A stretch of DNA of 64,000 bases from MedAcidi-G1 sp002294285 (GCA_963999645.1 CAXEUY010000003.1:62001-126000), one strand, 5' to 3'; counted from the first letter of the stretch, positions 16,713 to 25,505 are shown. Numbers and translations: made by a program. The notes: generated by a model from the letters alone, not told the origin.

Positions 16713-17897
16713 TTACTCATTCGAAGACGAATTGATTATTTTTTGCCTATTTCTTCGATCGATCATTCGAATCGAAGACCAAAGTTCATCACGCTCTATG
16801 TAACAGCCACAAAAATGTCTTTCTCCTTTTGAAGGGTCAAAAGAATTTCTAGCATGCAGCACTCTTCGATTGTCAAAAATGAGGCATTCTCCCTGATTTA
16901 GACGAAAACTTAACTTGAATCGATCTTCCTGATTAAGCGTCTCAAATAATTTATACGCCTTGTACATGGGTTCTACTAGATCAAAATCAACTTGAAGAGG
17001 AACACGCAGAAAATTGCCAACTCTTACTTCATTAATCTCTCCGTCAAGTCCTACATTGATCATTGGAGCCCTCCAACGATAATCACTAACAGTGCTCCGA
17101 TTTCCAAAGTCCCATGGGATAGTAGTAAGCAAGTCAAAAGCTTCCGGATGATTTAGGCGAATTTCCTCTGCTACACGAAATCCATCAACCAAAATAGACT
17201 CTCCTCCCTTTACAGAGTTTTTCAAACAATGAAGTAGTTGAAGTCCTGGCTGGTACTCGCGTGTAGGCAGGTCTGTGTGGGGAGGGAGTTCAATTTCTGT
17301 ATAGGCAGCTGTATCTGGTCCATTTTTTGCTTCGACATTAAAGAAAAGGCCAAAATTGGTCTCTCTAACTACACCTATACGTTCCGTAATCCTGATTAAA
17401 CCATCTTTCGAAGGATCGACATTTTGTGTAATAGAACAACCATCTTCAACAAGTGAAAAAAGCCACTCTCTCTCAGTTTCTGTTTTAGAAATAATTTCAT
17501 CCCAGTTGAAACGTTTTGGTTCTTTTCTTGTTTTTGAGTCCCAAGCGATTGCCTTCGGTGTGAATCTATTAGAGGCATCCAGAAAACAGTTGGCTCTAAG
17601 CCAACCGGGGTGGAAATGGCTTATATGTGAATCTTTTGACCAGACAACCTGAAGAAAACCTTCTTCAGAAGTAGATATTGAACTAATAAACTCGTCATCG
17701 GCGATTGAAGCCACATTAAATAAAGGTTCCATTGTGTCGGGATGGACACAACAAGGACAGTTATCTCTCAACCAAAGAAAATTAAATTTGCTCTGATGCC
17801 CGTCACTCCATTCGATTTCGACTTTTTCTCCATCAGTAGAAGAAAAAGAAATGGAGTGTTCCGCCGGGTAAAAATCAAAATCTCCTGTTTCATTCAC
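16713..17897 (-). CDS. Gamma-butyrobetaine dioxygenase (BBOX/TauD family)
   Basis: This Fe(II)/2-oxoglutarate oxygenase is predicted to hydroxylate gamma-butyrobetaine to L-carnitine. An N-terminal DUF971-like zinc domain is present (WSDGHQSKFNFLWLRDNCPCCVHP), as in BBOX and trimethyllysine dioxygenase. The catalytic domain follows, with iron ligands in LPPHTDLP (HxD) and a C-terminal His in RVLHARNSF, plus the 2-oxoglutarate Arg in the same region. The start is set at GTG 17897, which overlaps the carnitine dehydrogenase stop by 8 bases and gives 394 aa, close to the 380-390 of characterised enzymes. A longer frame to 17978 exists but would overlap by 89 bases. Placement beside carnitine dehydrogenase supports gamma-butyrobetaine over trimethyllysine as substrate. 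Confidence 0.82.
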   Translation of the reverse strand: MNETGDFDFYPAEHSISFSSTDGEKVEIEWSDGHQSKFNFLWLRDNCPCCVHPDTMEPLFNVASIADDEFISSISTSEEGFLQVVWSKDSHISHFHPGWLRANCFLDASNRFTPKAIAWDSKTRKEPKRFNWDEIISKTETEREWLFSLVEDGCSITQNVDPSKDGLIRITERIGVVRETNFGLFFNVEAKNGPDTAAYTEIELPPHTDLPTREYQPGLQLLHCLKNSVKGGESILVDGFRVAEEIRLNHPEAFDLLTTIPWDFGNRSTVSDYRWRAPMINVGLDGEINEVRVGNFLRVPLQVDFDLVEPMYKAYKLFETLNQEDRFKLSFRLNQGECLIFDNRRVLHARNSFDPSKGERHFCGCYIERDELWSSIRMIDRRNRQKIINSSSNE

Positions 17898-18849
17898 AAT
17901 TCTGTTCTTTCTCAGAGAATTCGTTACCCAGATCTTTAAGCGTTTTGAGAATGGCCGTAAGCCCTCTGTCGCGTTCAAGCACTAAATCAGCTATAGATCT
18001 GCCTGCAGCTTCTTCGATACATCCATCCACAACAGCATTTCTAAGTGATTGGGTTAATTCCGGGGCTTCCAACCTAGTCCACGGTGATTTTAAAGAGGGT
18101 CCAAAATGGTCGAGCATGTGAGCCATACCTCCCTCACCGCCTGCTAGATGGAATGTAAGCATGGGTCCCATGAGAGCCCAACGCAGACCAGGTCCCGCTG
18201 TTATAGAAAGGTCCAGTTGTTCTACAGTTGCCTCACCGTTGGCCACCATGTGAAGGGCTTCACGCCACATCGCCTCTTGAAGCCGATCTGCTATAAATCC
18301 ATCTACTTCTTTTTCGAGACGTAACACCACTTTGCCGGAATCTTTATAGAGACTTTCAGCAGTGTTCAAAGCTTCAATTGATGTTTTAGGTCCAGCCACA
18401 AGTTCAACTAATGGAAGTAGGTAGACAGGGTTAAATGGGTGACCTACAACAATGCGCTCAGGTGCAATTTCACAATCTGAACTAAGGTCACTGACCAAGT
18501 AGCCTGAGGTTGATGATGCTATTACACATTCAGCATCGCAAGCCTTGTCAATAGTCGAAAGAAGTTCTTGTTTCAACTCGAGACGCTCAGGTGAACTCTC
18601 TTGGACGAGCGAACAACTCTCAACAGCTTCTTCAATTCTCCCATGGAAAAACACAAGATCAGGGGAAGCGTTTTCACCTAGACCCAGTCTCTCCATGGAT
18701 GGCCAAGCTTGCTCGATTGTTCTTTTTAACAAATCTTCGGATTTAGGATCGGGGTCCCATGCGTGGACCTCAATGCCTTGTCCAGCGAAATGTGTAGCCC
18801 AACCGCAACCTATTACACCCATTCCAATGCATGCGACTGATTTATTCAT
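17890..18849 (-). CDS. L-carnitine dehydrogenase (3-hydroxyacyl-CoA dehydrogenase family)
   Basis: This NAD-dependent enzyme is predicted to oxidise L-carnitine to 3-dehydrocarnitine. It has 319 aa, with a Rossmann motif CIGMGVIGCGWATHFAGQG at the N terminus, ASSTSGYLVSDL, and the catalytic GHPFNPVYLLPLVELV with its His. The C-terminal helical domain includes GPGLRWALMGPMLTFHLAGG, a pattern typical of carnitine dehydrogenases rather than of fatty-acid enzymes. The fused thioesterase domain seen in some rhizobial homologues is absent. It lies between the BKACE gene (24-base gap) and the dioxygenase gene (overlap). The specific substrate is inferred from family pattern and operon. Confidence 0.85.
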   Translation of the reverse strand: MNKSVACIGMGVIGCGWATHFAGQGIEVHAWDPDPKSEDLLKRTIEQAWPSMERLGLGENASPDLVFFHGRIEEAVESCSLVQESSPERLELKQELLSTIDKACDAECVIASSTSGYLVSDLSSDCEIAPERIVVGHPFNPVYLLPLVELVAGPKTSIEALNTAESLYKDSGKVVLRLEKEVDGFIADRLQEAMWREALHMVANGEATVEQLDLSITAGPGLRWALMGPMLTFHLAGGEGGMAHMLDHFGPSLKSPWTRLEAPELTQSLRNAVVDGCIEEAAGRSIADLVLERDRGLTAILKTLKDLGNEFSEKEQNCE

Positions 18850-18873
18850 CTGATGTCTCTACAAAATCTAATC

Positions 18874-19755
18874 TCATTTAAGTTTCAGGGTTTCTCTAGC
18901 TTCATCGGGCGACTGAACTGAAGCTCCCATCAGCTCGATTATCTTCACGGCTTTATTAACTAAATCCGCATTAGAAGCCAAAACACCTTTTTCCAAGTAC
19001 AAATTGTCTTCTAGGCCGACTCTGACATGACCTCCGAGCATTACGGACTGGGCGACCATAGGCATTTGCATTGCTCCCAGACCAAAAGAGGTAAATTCTG
19101 CTTCTGCGGGCAATCTATTTACCATTGCGTTAAGAATTCCTATATCCATAGGTGTTCCATAAGGGATTGACAAGCAGAGCTGGATCCAGAACGGAGGGTC
19201 GATTAGACCTTCTTCAATCATCGTTTCCGCGAACCAGAGGTTTCCGGTATCGAAAACTTCAAGTTCAGGCCGTACACCCAAACTTCTAACTTTTTGAGTC
19301 ATTTCTCTTAACATCTCTGGAGTCGAAATATAAACCTCATTTGAATCACCGAAATTGAGTGAACCGCAGTCTAAAGAACAAATCTCAGGTTTTATTCTCT
19401 CTACGTGTTTAAGTCTTTCTTCAGCTCCTACAAGGTCAGTACCTTCTCCGAAATCCATGGGGCTTTCGTCAGGTCCAATAACCAAATCTCCGCCCATTCC
19501 AGCAGTGAGATTTATTATGACCTGAGTATCTTTTTGTCTTATTCTGTCAACAACTTCTTCGTAATAGTCCGGATTTCGTGAACCCTTTCCAGTGTTTGGA
19601 TCCCTAACATGACAATGGACTATCGCGGCACCAGCTTTAGCTGCTTCGATAGCTGAATCTGCGATTTCTTGTGGGGTAACTGGCACTTGTTCGCTTTTAT
19701 CAGTTGTTTCTCCCGCTCCAGTTACAGCGCATGTGATTATTACATTCCTGTTCAT
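18874..19755 (-). CDS. Beta-keto acid cleavage enzyme (BKACE, DUF849), probable dehydrocarnitine cleavage enzyme
   Basis: This zinc-dependent TIM-barrel enzyme transfers an acyl group from a beta-keto acid to acetyl-CoA, releasing acetoacetate. It has 293 aa. Family hallmarks are ITCAVTGAGE at the N terminus, IVHCHVRDP (zinc ligands HxH), INLTAGMGGD, CSLDCGSLNFG, LEVFDTGNL, and VRVGLEDNLYLEKG at the C terminus. Next to carnitine dehydrogenase, the likely reaction is 3-dehydrocarnitine plus acetyl-CoA to betainyl-CoA plus acetoacetate. The start is the ATG giving MNRNVIITC, preceded by AGGGGGTGG; nine extra upstream codons are possible but weaker. It is the first gene of the six-gene minus-strand operon. 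Confidence 0.88.
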   Translation of the reverse strand: MNRNVIITCAVTGAGETTDKSEQVPVTPQEIADSAIEAAKAGAAIVHCHVRDPNTGKGSRNPDYYEEVVDRIRQKDTQVIINLTAGMGGDLVIGPDESPMDFGEGTDLVGAEERLKHVERIKPEICSLDCGSLNFGDSNEVYISTPEMLREMTQKVRSLGVRPELEVFDTGNLWFAETMIEEGLIDPPFWIQLCLSIPYGTPMDIGILNAMVNRLPAEAEFTSFGLGAMQMPMVAQSVMLGGHVRVGLEDNLYLEKGVLASNADLVNKAVKIIELMGASVQSPDEARETLKLK

Positions 19756-19909
19756 ACCACCCCCTCTAGTTTTAAAAATCAAAACCTAGCAATTTTCAAG
19801 AGATTAGCCCGTGAGCATGATTTTTGTTTATCAAAGCAATGTAAAAAGTGATTTTCTGACTGTTTTGACAATAGTGTTATCAATGAAATGCCATGTATTT
19901 GGAGGAAAA

Positions 19910-20695
19910 ATGACCACTCGTGGCCGAACAGCGAAGGTTTTTACCGAGAGAATAGAAGCTGGAGAAAGTTATCGGGTGCCAGACGAAGTGATTGTCGAGG
20001 AACCAATTTCTATTCGTTTGGACGGAGAACTCGTAGGTACGACCATGAGGACTCCGGGAAATGATTTTGAACTTGCAGTGGGCTTTTGTTTTACTGAAGG
20101 ACTTCTTCAGGAAACGCAAGTCAAATCGATTCGATATTGTGGAAACTCAAGTGCTTTAGAGGCAGAATTCAACGATGTAACCGTAGATACAGATGGTCTT
20201 GCGCCAAAGCCAGTAGCAAGACTGGGTCCTGCATCGTCATCATGTGGAATTTGTGGAGTTGAAGCTATAGAGAATCTTCTGAAGTTTTTAAAACCTTTGG
20301 AGCCAGAACCATTTGGTATAGAAACCCTTACTTCAGTTGCTGAAGGTATACAGACAGAGCAAGATCTATTTTGTGCCACCGGAGCTGTTCACGCAGCGAT
20401 GGCTTTTGACCGCTCTGGGAAAAGTGTTGCAATGCGGGAGGATATAGGCAGACATAATGCGGTTGATAAAATTGTGGGGTATCTGCATCTAGAAGATCTC
20501 CTGCCGGCAAATAACCTAGGTCTATGGGTAAGTGGTAGAGCATCCTTTGAGATGGTTCAGAAAGCATGGGCCGCAGGTTTTGCTTGTTTAATTGCTGTAA
20601 GCGGACCATCGGCACTTGCTATTGATACTGCTAAAGCGGCTGGATTGCAACTGGGTGGTTTCGCCCGTGGGAATAGGATCAATCTCTATTCTTAG
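19910..20695 (+). CDS. fdhD: Formate dehydrogenase accessory sulfurtransferase FdhD
   Basis: FdhD carries sulfur from a cysteine desulfurase to the bis-MGD cofactor and is needed for formate dehydrogenase activity. It has 261 aa. The key Cys pair is in SSCGICG (about residue 110), preceded by TPGNDFELAVGFCFTEGLL; CATGAVHAAM and REDIGRHNAVDKIVGY follow. The start is the ATG at 19910 with a GGAGG site five bases upstream; a longer frame to 19811 has no such site. It is divergent from the formate dehydrogenase operon, sharing a 154-base intergenic region that contains a TTGACA hexamer at 19865-19870. Confidence 0.96.
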   Translation: MTTRGRTAKVFTERIEAGESYRVPDEVIVEEPISIRLDGELVGTTMRTPGNDFELAVGFCFTEGLLQETQVKSIRYCGNSSALEAEFNDVTVDTDGLAPKPVARLGPASSSCGICGVEAIENLLKFLKPLEPEPFGIETLTSVAEGIQTEQDLFCATGAVHAAMAFDRSGKSVAMREDIGRHNAVDKIVGYLHLEDLLPANNLGLWVSGRASFEMVQKAWAAGFACLIAVSGPSALAIDTAKAAGLQLGGFARGNRINLYS

Positions 20696-20731
20696 AGTTA
20701 GAAGCTTAAGCTTTCCGTAGACTCTAAGAAT
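20688..20731. promoter_or_regulatory. 11-bp inverted repeat joining the fdhD stop and the chdC start
   Basis: ATTCTTAGAGT (20688-20698) and ACTCTAAGAAT (20721-20731) are perfectly complementary across a 22-nt loop that itself holds the palindrome AAGCTTAAGCTT (20702-20713). The left arm contains the fdhD stop codon, and the right arm runs into the chdC ATG. There is no T-tract. It could be a terminator-like separator or a hairpin that hides the chdC start. Confidence 0.6.
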
Positions 20732-21413
20732 GAACTTGCCAGCAAAGCCATCAGAAGGATTAGGTGTACTGCATCTTTTTTGCAAGTTTCAAAACCAAGT
20801 AGATTCTGTCAAAGTTAAAAAAACGATCACTGATTCACTCAGTGAAGGCTTGCAGGTTGTTGTAGTAGCAATGTTAGGTCATAAAGCAGATCTGGCGCTG
20901 ATGGTTTTAGGAGAGGATCTTTGGGATCTACGTGACTTTCAAAGCTCGATAGATTCTGCCGGTTTAGAAATTGTAGATAGCTATTTCTCATTAACTGAAA
21001 TTTCTGAGTATGCAACAGGTGTTCCAGAGGAGATGAAGCAAACACGTCTTTATCCAGATTTACCCCCTGAGAACAAGACAGCCTGGTGTTTTTACCCTAT
21101 GTCAAAACGTCGTGACCCTGAAGCAAATTGGTACACACTCCCTTACGACGAACGGTCAGCTCAGATGCATGAACATGGACGTTCTGGAAGAAATTTTGCT
21201 GGTCGTGTTCTGCAAGTAGTTACTGGATCCACTGGTGTCGATGATTATGAATGGGGAGTGACTTTGTTCGCGGAACGTCCTGATGATCTAAAAGAAGTTG
21301 TCTACACGATGAGGTTTGACGAGGCTTCTGCAATTTACGCTGATTTTGGCCCTTTTTACACAGGAATGGTGTGTGAAATAGACACTGCCTTAGAGCATTT
21401 AGCGAATCGGTAA
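20730..21413 (+). CDS. chdC: Coproheme decarboxylase (HemQ/ChdC, chlorite dismutase family)
   Basis: ChdC decarboxylates coproheme to haem b using peroxide, the last step of the coproporphyrin-dependent pathway. It has 227 aa, normal for the actinobacterial form. Recognised segments are AMLGHKADLALMVLGEDLWDLR in the first half and CFYPMSKRR, NWYTLPYDERSAQMHEHGR and VVTGSTGVDDYEWGVTLFAE in the second. The WYxLPYDER Tyr and the following His-rich loop match the catalytic and coproheme-binding region. Chlorite dismutase activity is unlikely, as the pattern is that of HemQ. No Shine-Dalgarno is evident, and the start codon sits at the end of an 11-bp hairpin. Confidence 0.92.
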   Translation: MNLPAKPSEGLGVLHLFCKFQNQVDSVKVKKTITDSLSEGLQVVVVAMLGHKADLALMVLGEDLWDLRDFQSSIDSAGLEIVDSYFSLTEISEYATGVPEEMKQTRLYPDLPPENKTAWCFYPMSKRRDPEANWYTLPYDERSAQMHEHGRSGRNFAGRVLQVVTGSTGVDDYEWGVTLFAERPDDLKEVVYTMRFDEASAIYADFGPFYTGMVCEIDTALEHLANR

Positions 21414-21453
21414 AAAAAGAACCTGTTTTGAAATTGATTGTTGATATTTGAGA

Positions 21454-21798
21454 ATGTCGAGAAAAAAAGAAACGAGTAATTCAGCCTCAGTCGTCGGTTT
21501 TGTGCCAGATTTGATGGATCAGTCAAAATTACGTCTGGAGATCCCGGAGATCTGTTTTATCAAAGAAGTTTCTGAGCTTTTTGATTTAGATGTTGATCTT
21601 GTTGTTGTCGATCTATCAAAACCAGAGGTTCTAGACGTTTTGACCGAGATAAAATCCACCACCCTAGGCTTTGCTTCACATATCGATAAAGAAACTATTA
21701 CTGCCGCAGAAAAAGCTGGTTGCACAAAAGTGTTACCAAGGTCAAAGTTTTTCCGAGATCTTCACTCTCTTGTTAACGGCGTATTAAAACTCGACTAA
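21454..21798 (+). CDS. Small receiver-like protein of unknown function
   Basis: This 114-aa protein has no recognised enzyme motif. The pattern of hydrophobic strands (ASVVGFV, VDLVVVDLS, TTLGFAS, CTKVLPRS) alternating with helices resembles a response-regulator receiver fold. VVVDLSK would stand where the phosphoacceptor Asp normally is, and LPRSKFF near the C terminus is the usual place of the conserved Lys. The N-terminal acidic pair is missing, so it may be a pseudo-receiver. It lies between chdC and amt on the same strand. The start is the ATG giving MSRKKETS. Confidence 0.55.
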   Translation: MSRKKETSNSASVVGFVPDLMDQSKLRLEIPEICFIKEVSELFDLDVDLVVVDLSKPEVLDVLTEIKSTTLGFASHIDKETITAAEKAGCTKVLPRSKFFRDLHSLVNGVLKLD

Positions 21799-21885
21799 CA
21801 GCGTATTAAAACACTTCTTTTAAAGTTTCTGTCTGAAAAAGTAGAAGTATTCTTTTTCCAGATTTGGTTTTAAAAAGGAGGTCAA

Positions 21886-23100
21886 ATGGATTCCGGAGAC
21901 TATGCATGGATGTTGATATCAACTGCCTTAGTTGTTTTTATGATTCCCGGATTAGCACTTTTTTACGGAGGGATGACAAGAAGTAAAAATGTTCTGAACA
22001 TGTTCATGATGAATATGTACTGTGTGGGCATCGTCCCTATAGTTTGGGTGCTTCTCGGTTATTCGCTCGGAAACAGCCCTGATGGAAGTGGTTTTTTTGG
22101 TGGAGAATGGATAGGAAATTTTGATTTCATTGGCCTCAAAGATCTGAATGCTGATCCGGAAAGTCTTATTTTTGTTGCTTTTCTTATGACATTTGCTGCG
22201 ATAACCCCAGCATTGATTTCTGGAGCAGTAGCTGACCGTTTGAAATTTTCGGCTTGGGTTATTTTCGTACCAATTTGGTTGTTGCTTGTTTATTGTCCTG
22301 CAACTTACTGGGTCTACAGCGGTTGGCATGATGGAAATGGAGCTCTTGATTTCGCTGGCGGCACGGCGATTCATTTAAATTCCGGCGTTGCTGCTCTAGC
22401 CTTTGTTTTGGTTTTGGGAAAGAGACGTGGTTGGCCTAAAGAAGCTACTCCACCTCACAACATGCCTATGGTTTTGATAGGAACTGCCATTCTTTGGTTC
22501 GGATGGTTCGGATTCAACGCTGGTTCAGCAGGCGCTGCAAATGGTCAGGCGGTTCAAGCCCTTCTAAACACATTTGTTGCAGCATCAGCGGGAATCATCG
22601 GTTGGCTAGTTGTGGAGAAATTAAAAGGAGGTCATGCCACCTCTCTGGGAATGGCATCTGGGATTGTTGCAGGACTCGTAGCTATTACTCCTGCCGCAGG
22701 ATTTGTAGGCGGACTGGCGAGTGTAGTTTTCGGGCTTGTCGCAGGAGCGGTCTGTTATTTTGCTATCTCACTTAAAAACCGATTTGGCTACGATGACAGT
22801 CTCGACGTGGTAGGCATACATGGTGTCGGGGGATTGACAGGAGGTCTTTTATTAGGATTCTTCGCTGATTCAAGCGCAATTCCAGGTGGAGATTTTGATG
22901 ATGGTCTTTTCTTCGGCGGCGGAATCGAACTACTACTTGATCAGGTAGTAGCCATGCTCTCAGTTATCGTTCTGTCCTTTATTGTCACTTTTGTGATAGT
23001 AAAAATTATAGATGCGACAATTGGGCTTAGAGTTGAAGAAGAGGTTGAGCAAACTGGTTTGGATCGAGCTTTACATGCAGAGTCGGCTTACAACGATTAG
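21886..23100 (+). CDS. amt: Ammonium transporter (Amt/MEP/Rh family)
   Basis: This polytopic inner-membrane channel for ammonium has 404 aa and about 11 transmembrane helices. Signature segments are FYGGMTRSKNVLNMF, WVYSGWHDGNGALDFAGGTAIHLNSG (family motif), GTAILWFGWFGFNAGSA, and DVVGIHGVGGLTGGLLLG with the pore His. There is a strong AAAGGAGG site before the ATG. glnD follows after 12 bases, so the pair should be co-transcribed. The PII gene that usually accompanies amt is not here. Confidence 0.96.
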   Translation: MDSGDYAWMLISTALVVFMIPGLALFYGGMTRSKNVLNMFMMNMYCVGIVPIVWVLLGYSLGNSPDGSGFFGGEWIGNFDFIGLKDLNADPESLIFVAFLMTFAAITPALISGAVADRLKFSAWVIFVPIWLLLVYCPATYWVYSGWHDGNGALDFAGGTAIHLNSGVAALAFVLVLGKRRGWPKEATPPHNMPMVLIGTAILWFGWFGFNAGSAGAANGQAVQALLNTFVAASAGIIGWLVVEKLKGGHATSLGMASGIVAGLVAITPAAGFVGGLASVVFGLVAGAVCYFAISLKNRFGYDDSLDVVGIHGVGGLTGGLLLGFFADSSAIPGGDFDDGLFFGGGIELLLDQVVAMLSVIVLSFIVTFVIVKIIDATIGLRVEEEVEQTGLDRALHAESAYND

Positions 23101-23112
23101 AACTTTAAATAA

Positions 23113-25410
23113 ATGAAAGGTCTTGTTATAGAAGACCTGCTTTCAGAAGCTTCTAAAACAGGTTCAGTTTTTTGTGTAGACCTGACAAAGCGTATGGATC
23201 AATTCATCGAAGAGATCTTTAAAGACGCTGGCGCCCCATCAGAAGTAACAGTTTGTGCTGTTGGTGGTTATGGAAGGAAAGAACTCTGTCCAGGTAGCGA
23301 CATTGATGTTCTATTAATTCATGATGAACTATTTGACATTTCGGAAGTAGCTGAAAAAATTTGGTATCCGTTGTGGGATGCCGGTTTGAAACTAGGTCAT
23401 CAGGTAGGTACGCAAAAAGAGATTCTCAATCTTGCAGAATCAAATCTTGAAACCGCCACAAGTTTGTTGTCTGCGCGAATCATTGCTGGGGATAAAAAAG
23501 TCGTCGATGGGCTAACTGAGAAAGCCCAAGATCAATGGGTTGCAAGATTTCATAAATATTTGAAGGAACTGGGATCAACGGTTGAAGAACGTTATGAGAA
23601 ATATGGAGAAGTTGCTTTTCGGCTCGAACCTGAACTGAAACAAGGTAGAGGGGGTTTAAGGGATGCTCATATTTTGCAATGGATGGAGATCGCGGAACCG
23701 ATTTTAATTACCTCCGAATCAAAAGTTTTACCAGAGGCTGTTGAAACGCTTTTATCAGTTCGTGTGGAATTACATAGAGTGACAGGTAAACGTTCGGACC
23801 GGCTTCTGTTAGAACTCCAAGACGAAGTAGCAGAAAAACTCCAGTACGAAAATGCCGATGAGTTGATGAGCTCTGTTGCGAATGCGGCGAGGATAATTAC
23901 GTGGGCTGGAGACGGTGTTGCGAGACGTATAGAAAGAATCAGACAGTCAACACCTGTAAGGAAGTCTCTAAACAAGCTCCGCAATGTAGAGATATCACCA
24001 CAGTTTGATTTAGATCGAGGTCGTTTAGGTTTGACTCAGGAAGCTGATACTGCCGATCCGTTTTTGCCTTTACGAGCTGCTGTTTTGGCGAGCAAATTTG
24101 ATGCATATTTGGAAAGAGTATCTCTAGAGAAACTAGCTGAAAGTGAAACTGAAATACCTCAGATTTGGCCGGAAGAGGCAAGATTACTTTTAACTGAACT
24201 TTTAATGTCAGGTAATAAAGCAGTTTCGATAATCGAGGATTTAGATCAGTATGGTTTGTTCTCACGACTAATTCCAGAGTGGGAGTCTTGTCGTTCCAAA
24301 CCCCAAAGAAACGCTTATCACATGTTTACAGTTGATCGTCACCTCCTAGAAACAGTTTCGGTGGCGGCGGATTTAACAAATTCTGTAGACCGACCTGACT
24401 TGCTGGTTCTTGGTGCTCTTTTACATGACATAGGAAAGGGTTATCCAGGTGACCATACAGAAGTCGGAATGGGTTTAGTGGGAAACATTGCAAGAAGAAT
24501 GGGTTATGAAAATAATGATGTAGAGCTTCTAGTAGGCATGGTTGAACATCACCTTCTGCTTCCAGATGTAGCTACACGTCGTGACCTTGACGACGATGGA
24601 ACAATAAAGTCTGTAGCAACTTCAGTAAAAACTCTGTCGCTTCTTTCCCTTCTGGATGCGCTAACTGAAGCTGACTCGATTGCAACAGGGCCGTCAGCGT
24701 GGAGCAGTTGGAAGGCTGGTCTTGTCAGGGACCTAGTAGCCCGTGTTCAACATGTTTTATCGGGTGGAGATGTAGAAGAAGTGATTGAAACAATATTTCC
24801 AAGTGAAAAACAAATTGACAAAATGCAATCCGATGAGGAAATTTTTTCTGGAGATGGGTTTAAATTTACCGTTATCACTAAAGATCGAACTGGTGTATTT
24901 TCAAAAGTCGCAGGCGTACTGGCACTCAATGGACTTGATGTAATAGGAGCAGATGCATTTTCAGAAGCCGGAAGAGCTTTATCAGTCTTTTCAGTAGATG
25001 AAAAATCTACTGATGCGCCTAATTGGCAAGAAATTTCACAGCAAGTTCGATTAGCACTAGATGGCCGGTTAGCTCTTGCCGCAAGACTTGGTGAACGTTC
25101 GCGTGTTTACAGTTCGGTTTCAACCAGTGCAAGACCTTTTGATCCTAAAGTAGAAGTCGACAATTCAATTTCTGACTCTGCGACAGTTTTAGAAATAAGT
25201 TGTCCAGATGGAATTGGAGTTCTTTACCGAATTACAAGAGCTTTCACTGAACTCGATTTGAATATAGTCAGAGCTAGAGTTCAGACCTTGGGTTCAGACG
25301 TAGTTGATGCATTTTATGTTCTTGATGCAAACGGTGAAAAAATTGAAGATCCAGACCATCTGAGTGAAATTGAATTATCAGTTTTACGTTGGCTAACGAC
25401 TGATTTGTAG
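23113..25410 (+). CDS. glnD: [Protein-PII] uridylyltransferase / uridylyl-removing enzyme
   Basis: GlnD senses glutamine and adds or removes nucleotidyl groups on PII. It has 765 aa, shorter than the enterobacterial 890 but normal for actinobacteria. The nucleotidyltransferase core has GGYGRKELCPGSDIDVLLIHD (G-x-D-x-D pattern, near residue 55-75). The HD domain has LGALLHDIGKGYPGDHTEVG (near residue 440). Two C-terminal ACT domains begin at about residues 585 (VITKDRTGVFSKVAGVLA) and 695 (ISCPDGIGVLYRITRAF). Amt precedes it directly. Its PII partner must be encoded elsewhere. The last bases of the gene are shared with the left copy of a 109-bp repeat. Confidence 0.95.
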   Translation: MKGLVIEDLLSEASKTGSVFCVDLTKRMDQFIEEIFKDAGAPSEVTVCAVGGYGRKELCPGSDIDVLLIHDELFDISEVAEKIWYPLWDAGLKLGHQVGTQKEILNLAESNLETATSLLSARIIAGDKKVVDGLTEKAQDQWVARFHKYLKELGSTVEERYEKYGEVAFRLEPELKQGRGGLRDAHILQWMEIAEPILITSESKVLPEAVETLLSVRVELHRVTGKRSDRLLLELQDEVAEKLQYENADELMSSVANAARIITWAGDGVARRIERIRQSTPVRKSLNKLRNVEISPQFDLDRGRLGLTQEADTADPFLPLRAAVLASKFDAYLERVSLEKLAESETEIPQIWPEEARLLLTELLMSGNKAVSIIEDLDQYGLFSRLIPEWESCRSKPQRNAYHMFTVDRHLLETVSVAADLTNSVDRPDLLVLGALLHDIGKGYPGDHTEVGMGLVGNIARRMGYENNDVELLVGMVEHHLLLPDVATRRDLDDDGTIKSVATSVKTLSLLSLLDALTEADSIATGPSAWSSWKAGLVRDLVARVQHVLSGGDVEEVIETIFPSEKQIDKMQSDEEIFSGDGFKFTVITKDRTGVFSKVAGVLALNGLDVIGADAFSEAGRALSVFSVDEKSTDAPNWQEISQQVRLALDGRLALAARLGERSRVYSSVSTSARPFDPKVEVDNSISDSATVLEISCPDGIGVLYRITRAFTELDLNIVRARVQTLGSDVVDAFYVLDANGEKIEDPDHLSEIELSVLRWLTTDL

Positions 25411-25505
25411 ATTCCGTGTGATGAATTGCTCTAGTTGCTCTACCTTGGTTATATGTTAGAAATGTCTCTAGAAGCAACGGCCGAACAAGATCTAATGAGA
25501 TGGGC
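25397..25505 (+). repeat. 109-bp direct repeat, left copy
   Basis: This segment aligns without gaps to 25891-25999 and is about four-fifths identical (21 mismatches counted by eye over 109 bases). The shared block covers a CGACTGATTT start, GCTCT and GTTGCTCTACCTTGGTTATATGT-type segments, and an AGATGGGC end. It starts in the last codons of glnD and contains a relic of the NUDIX gene start. Confidence 0.85.
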
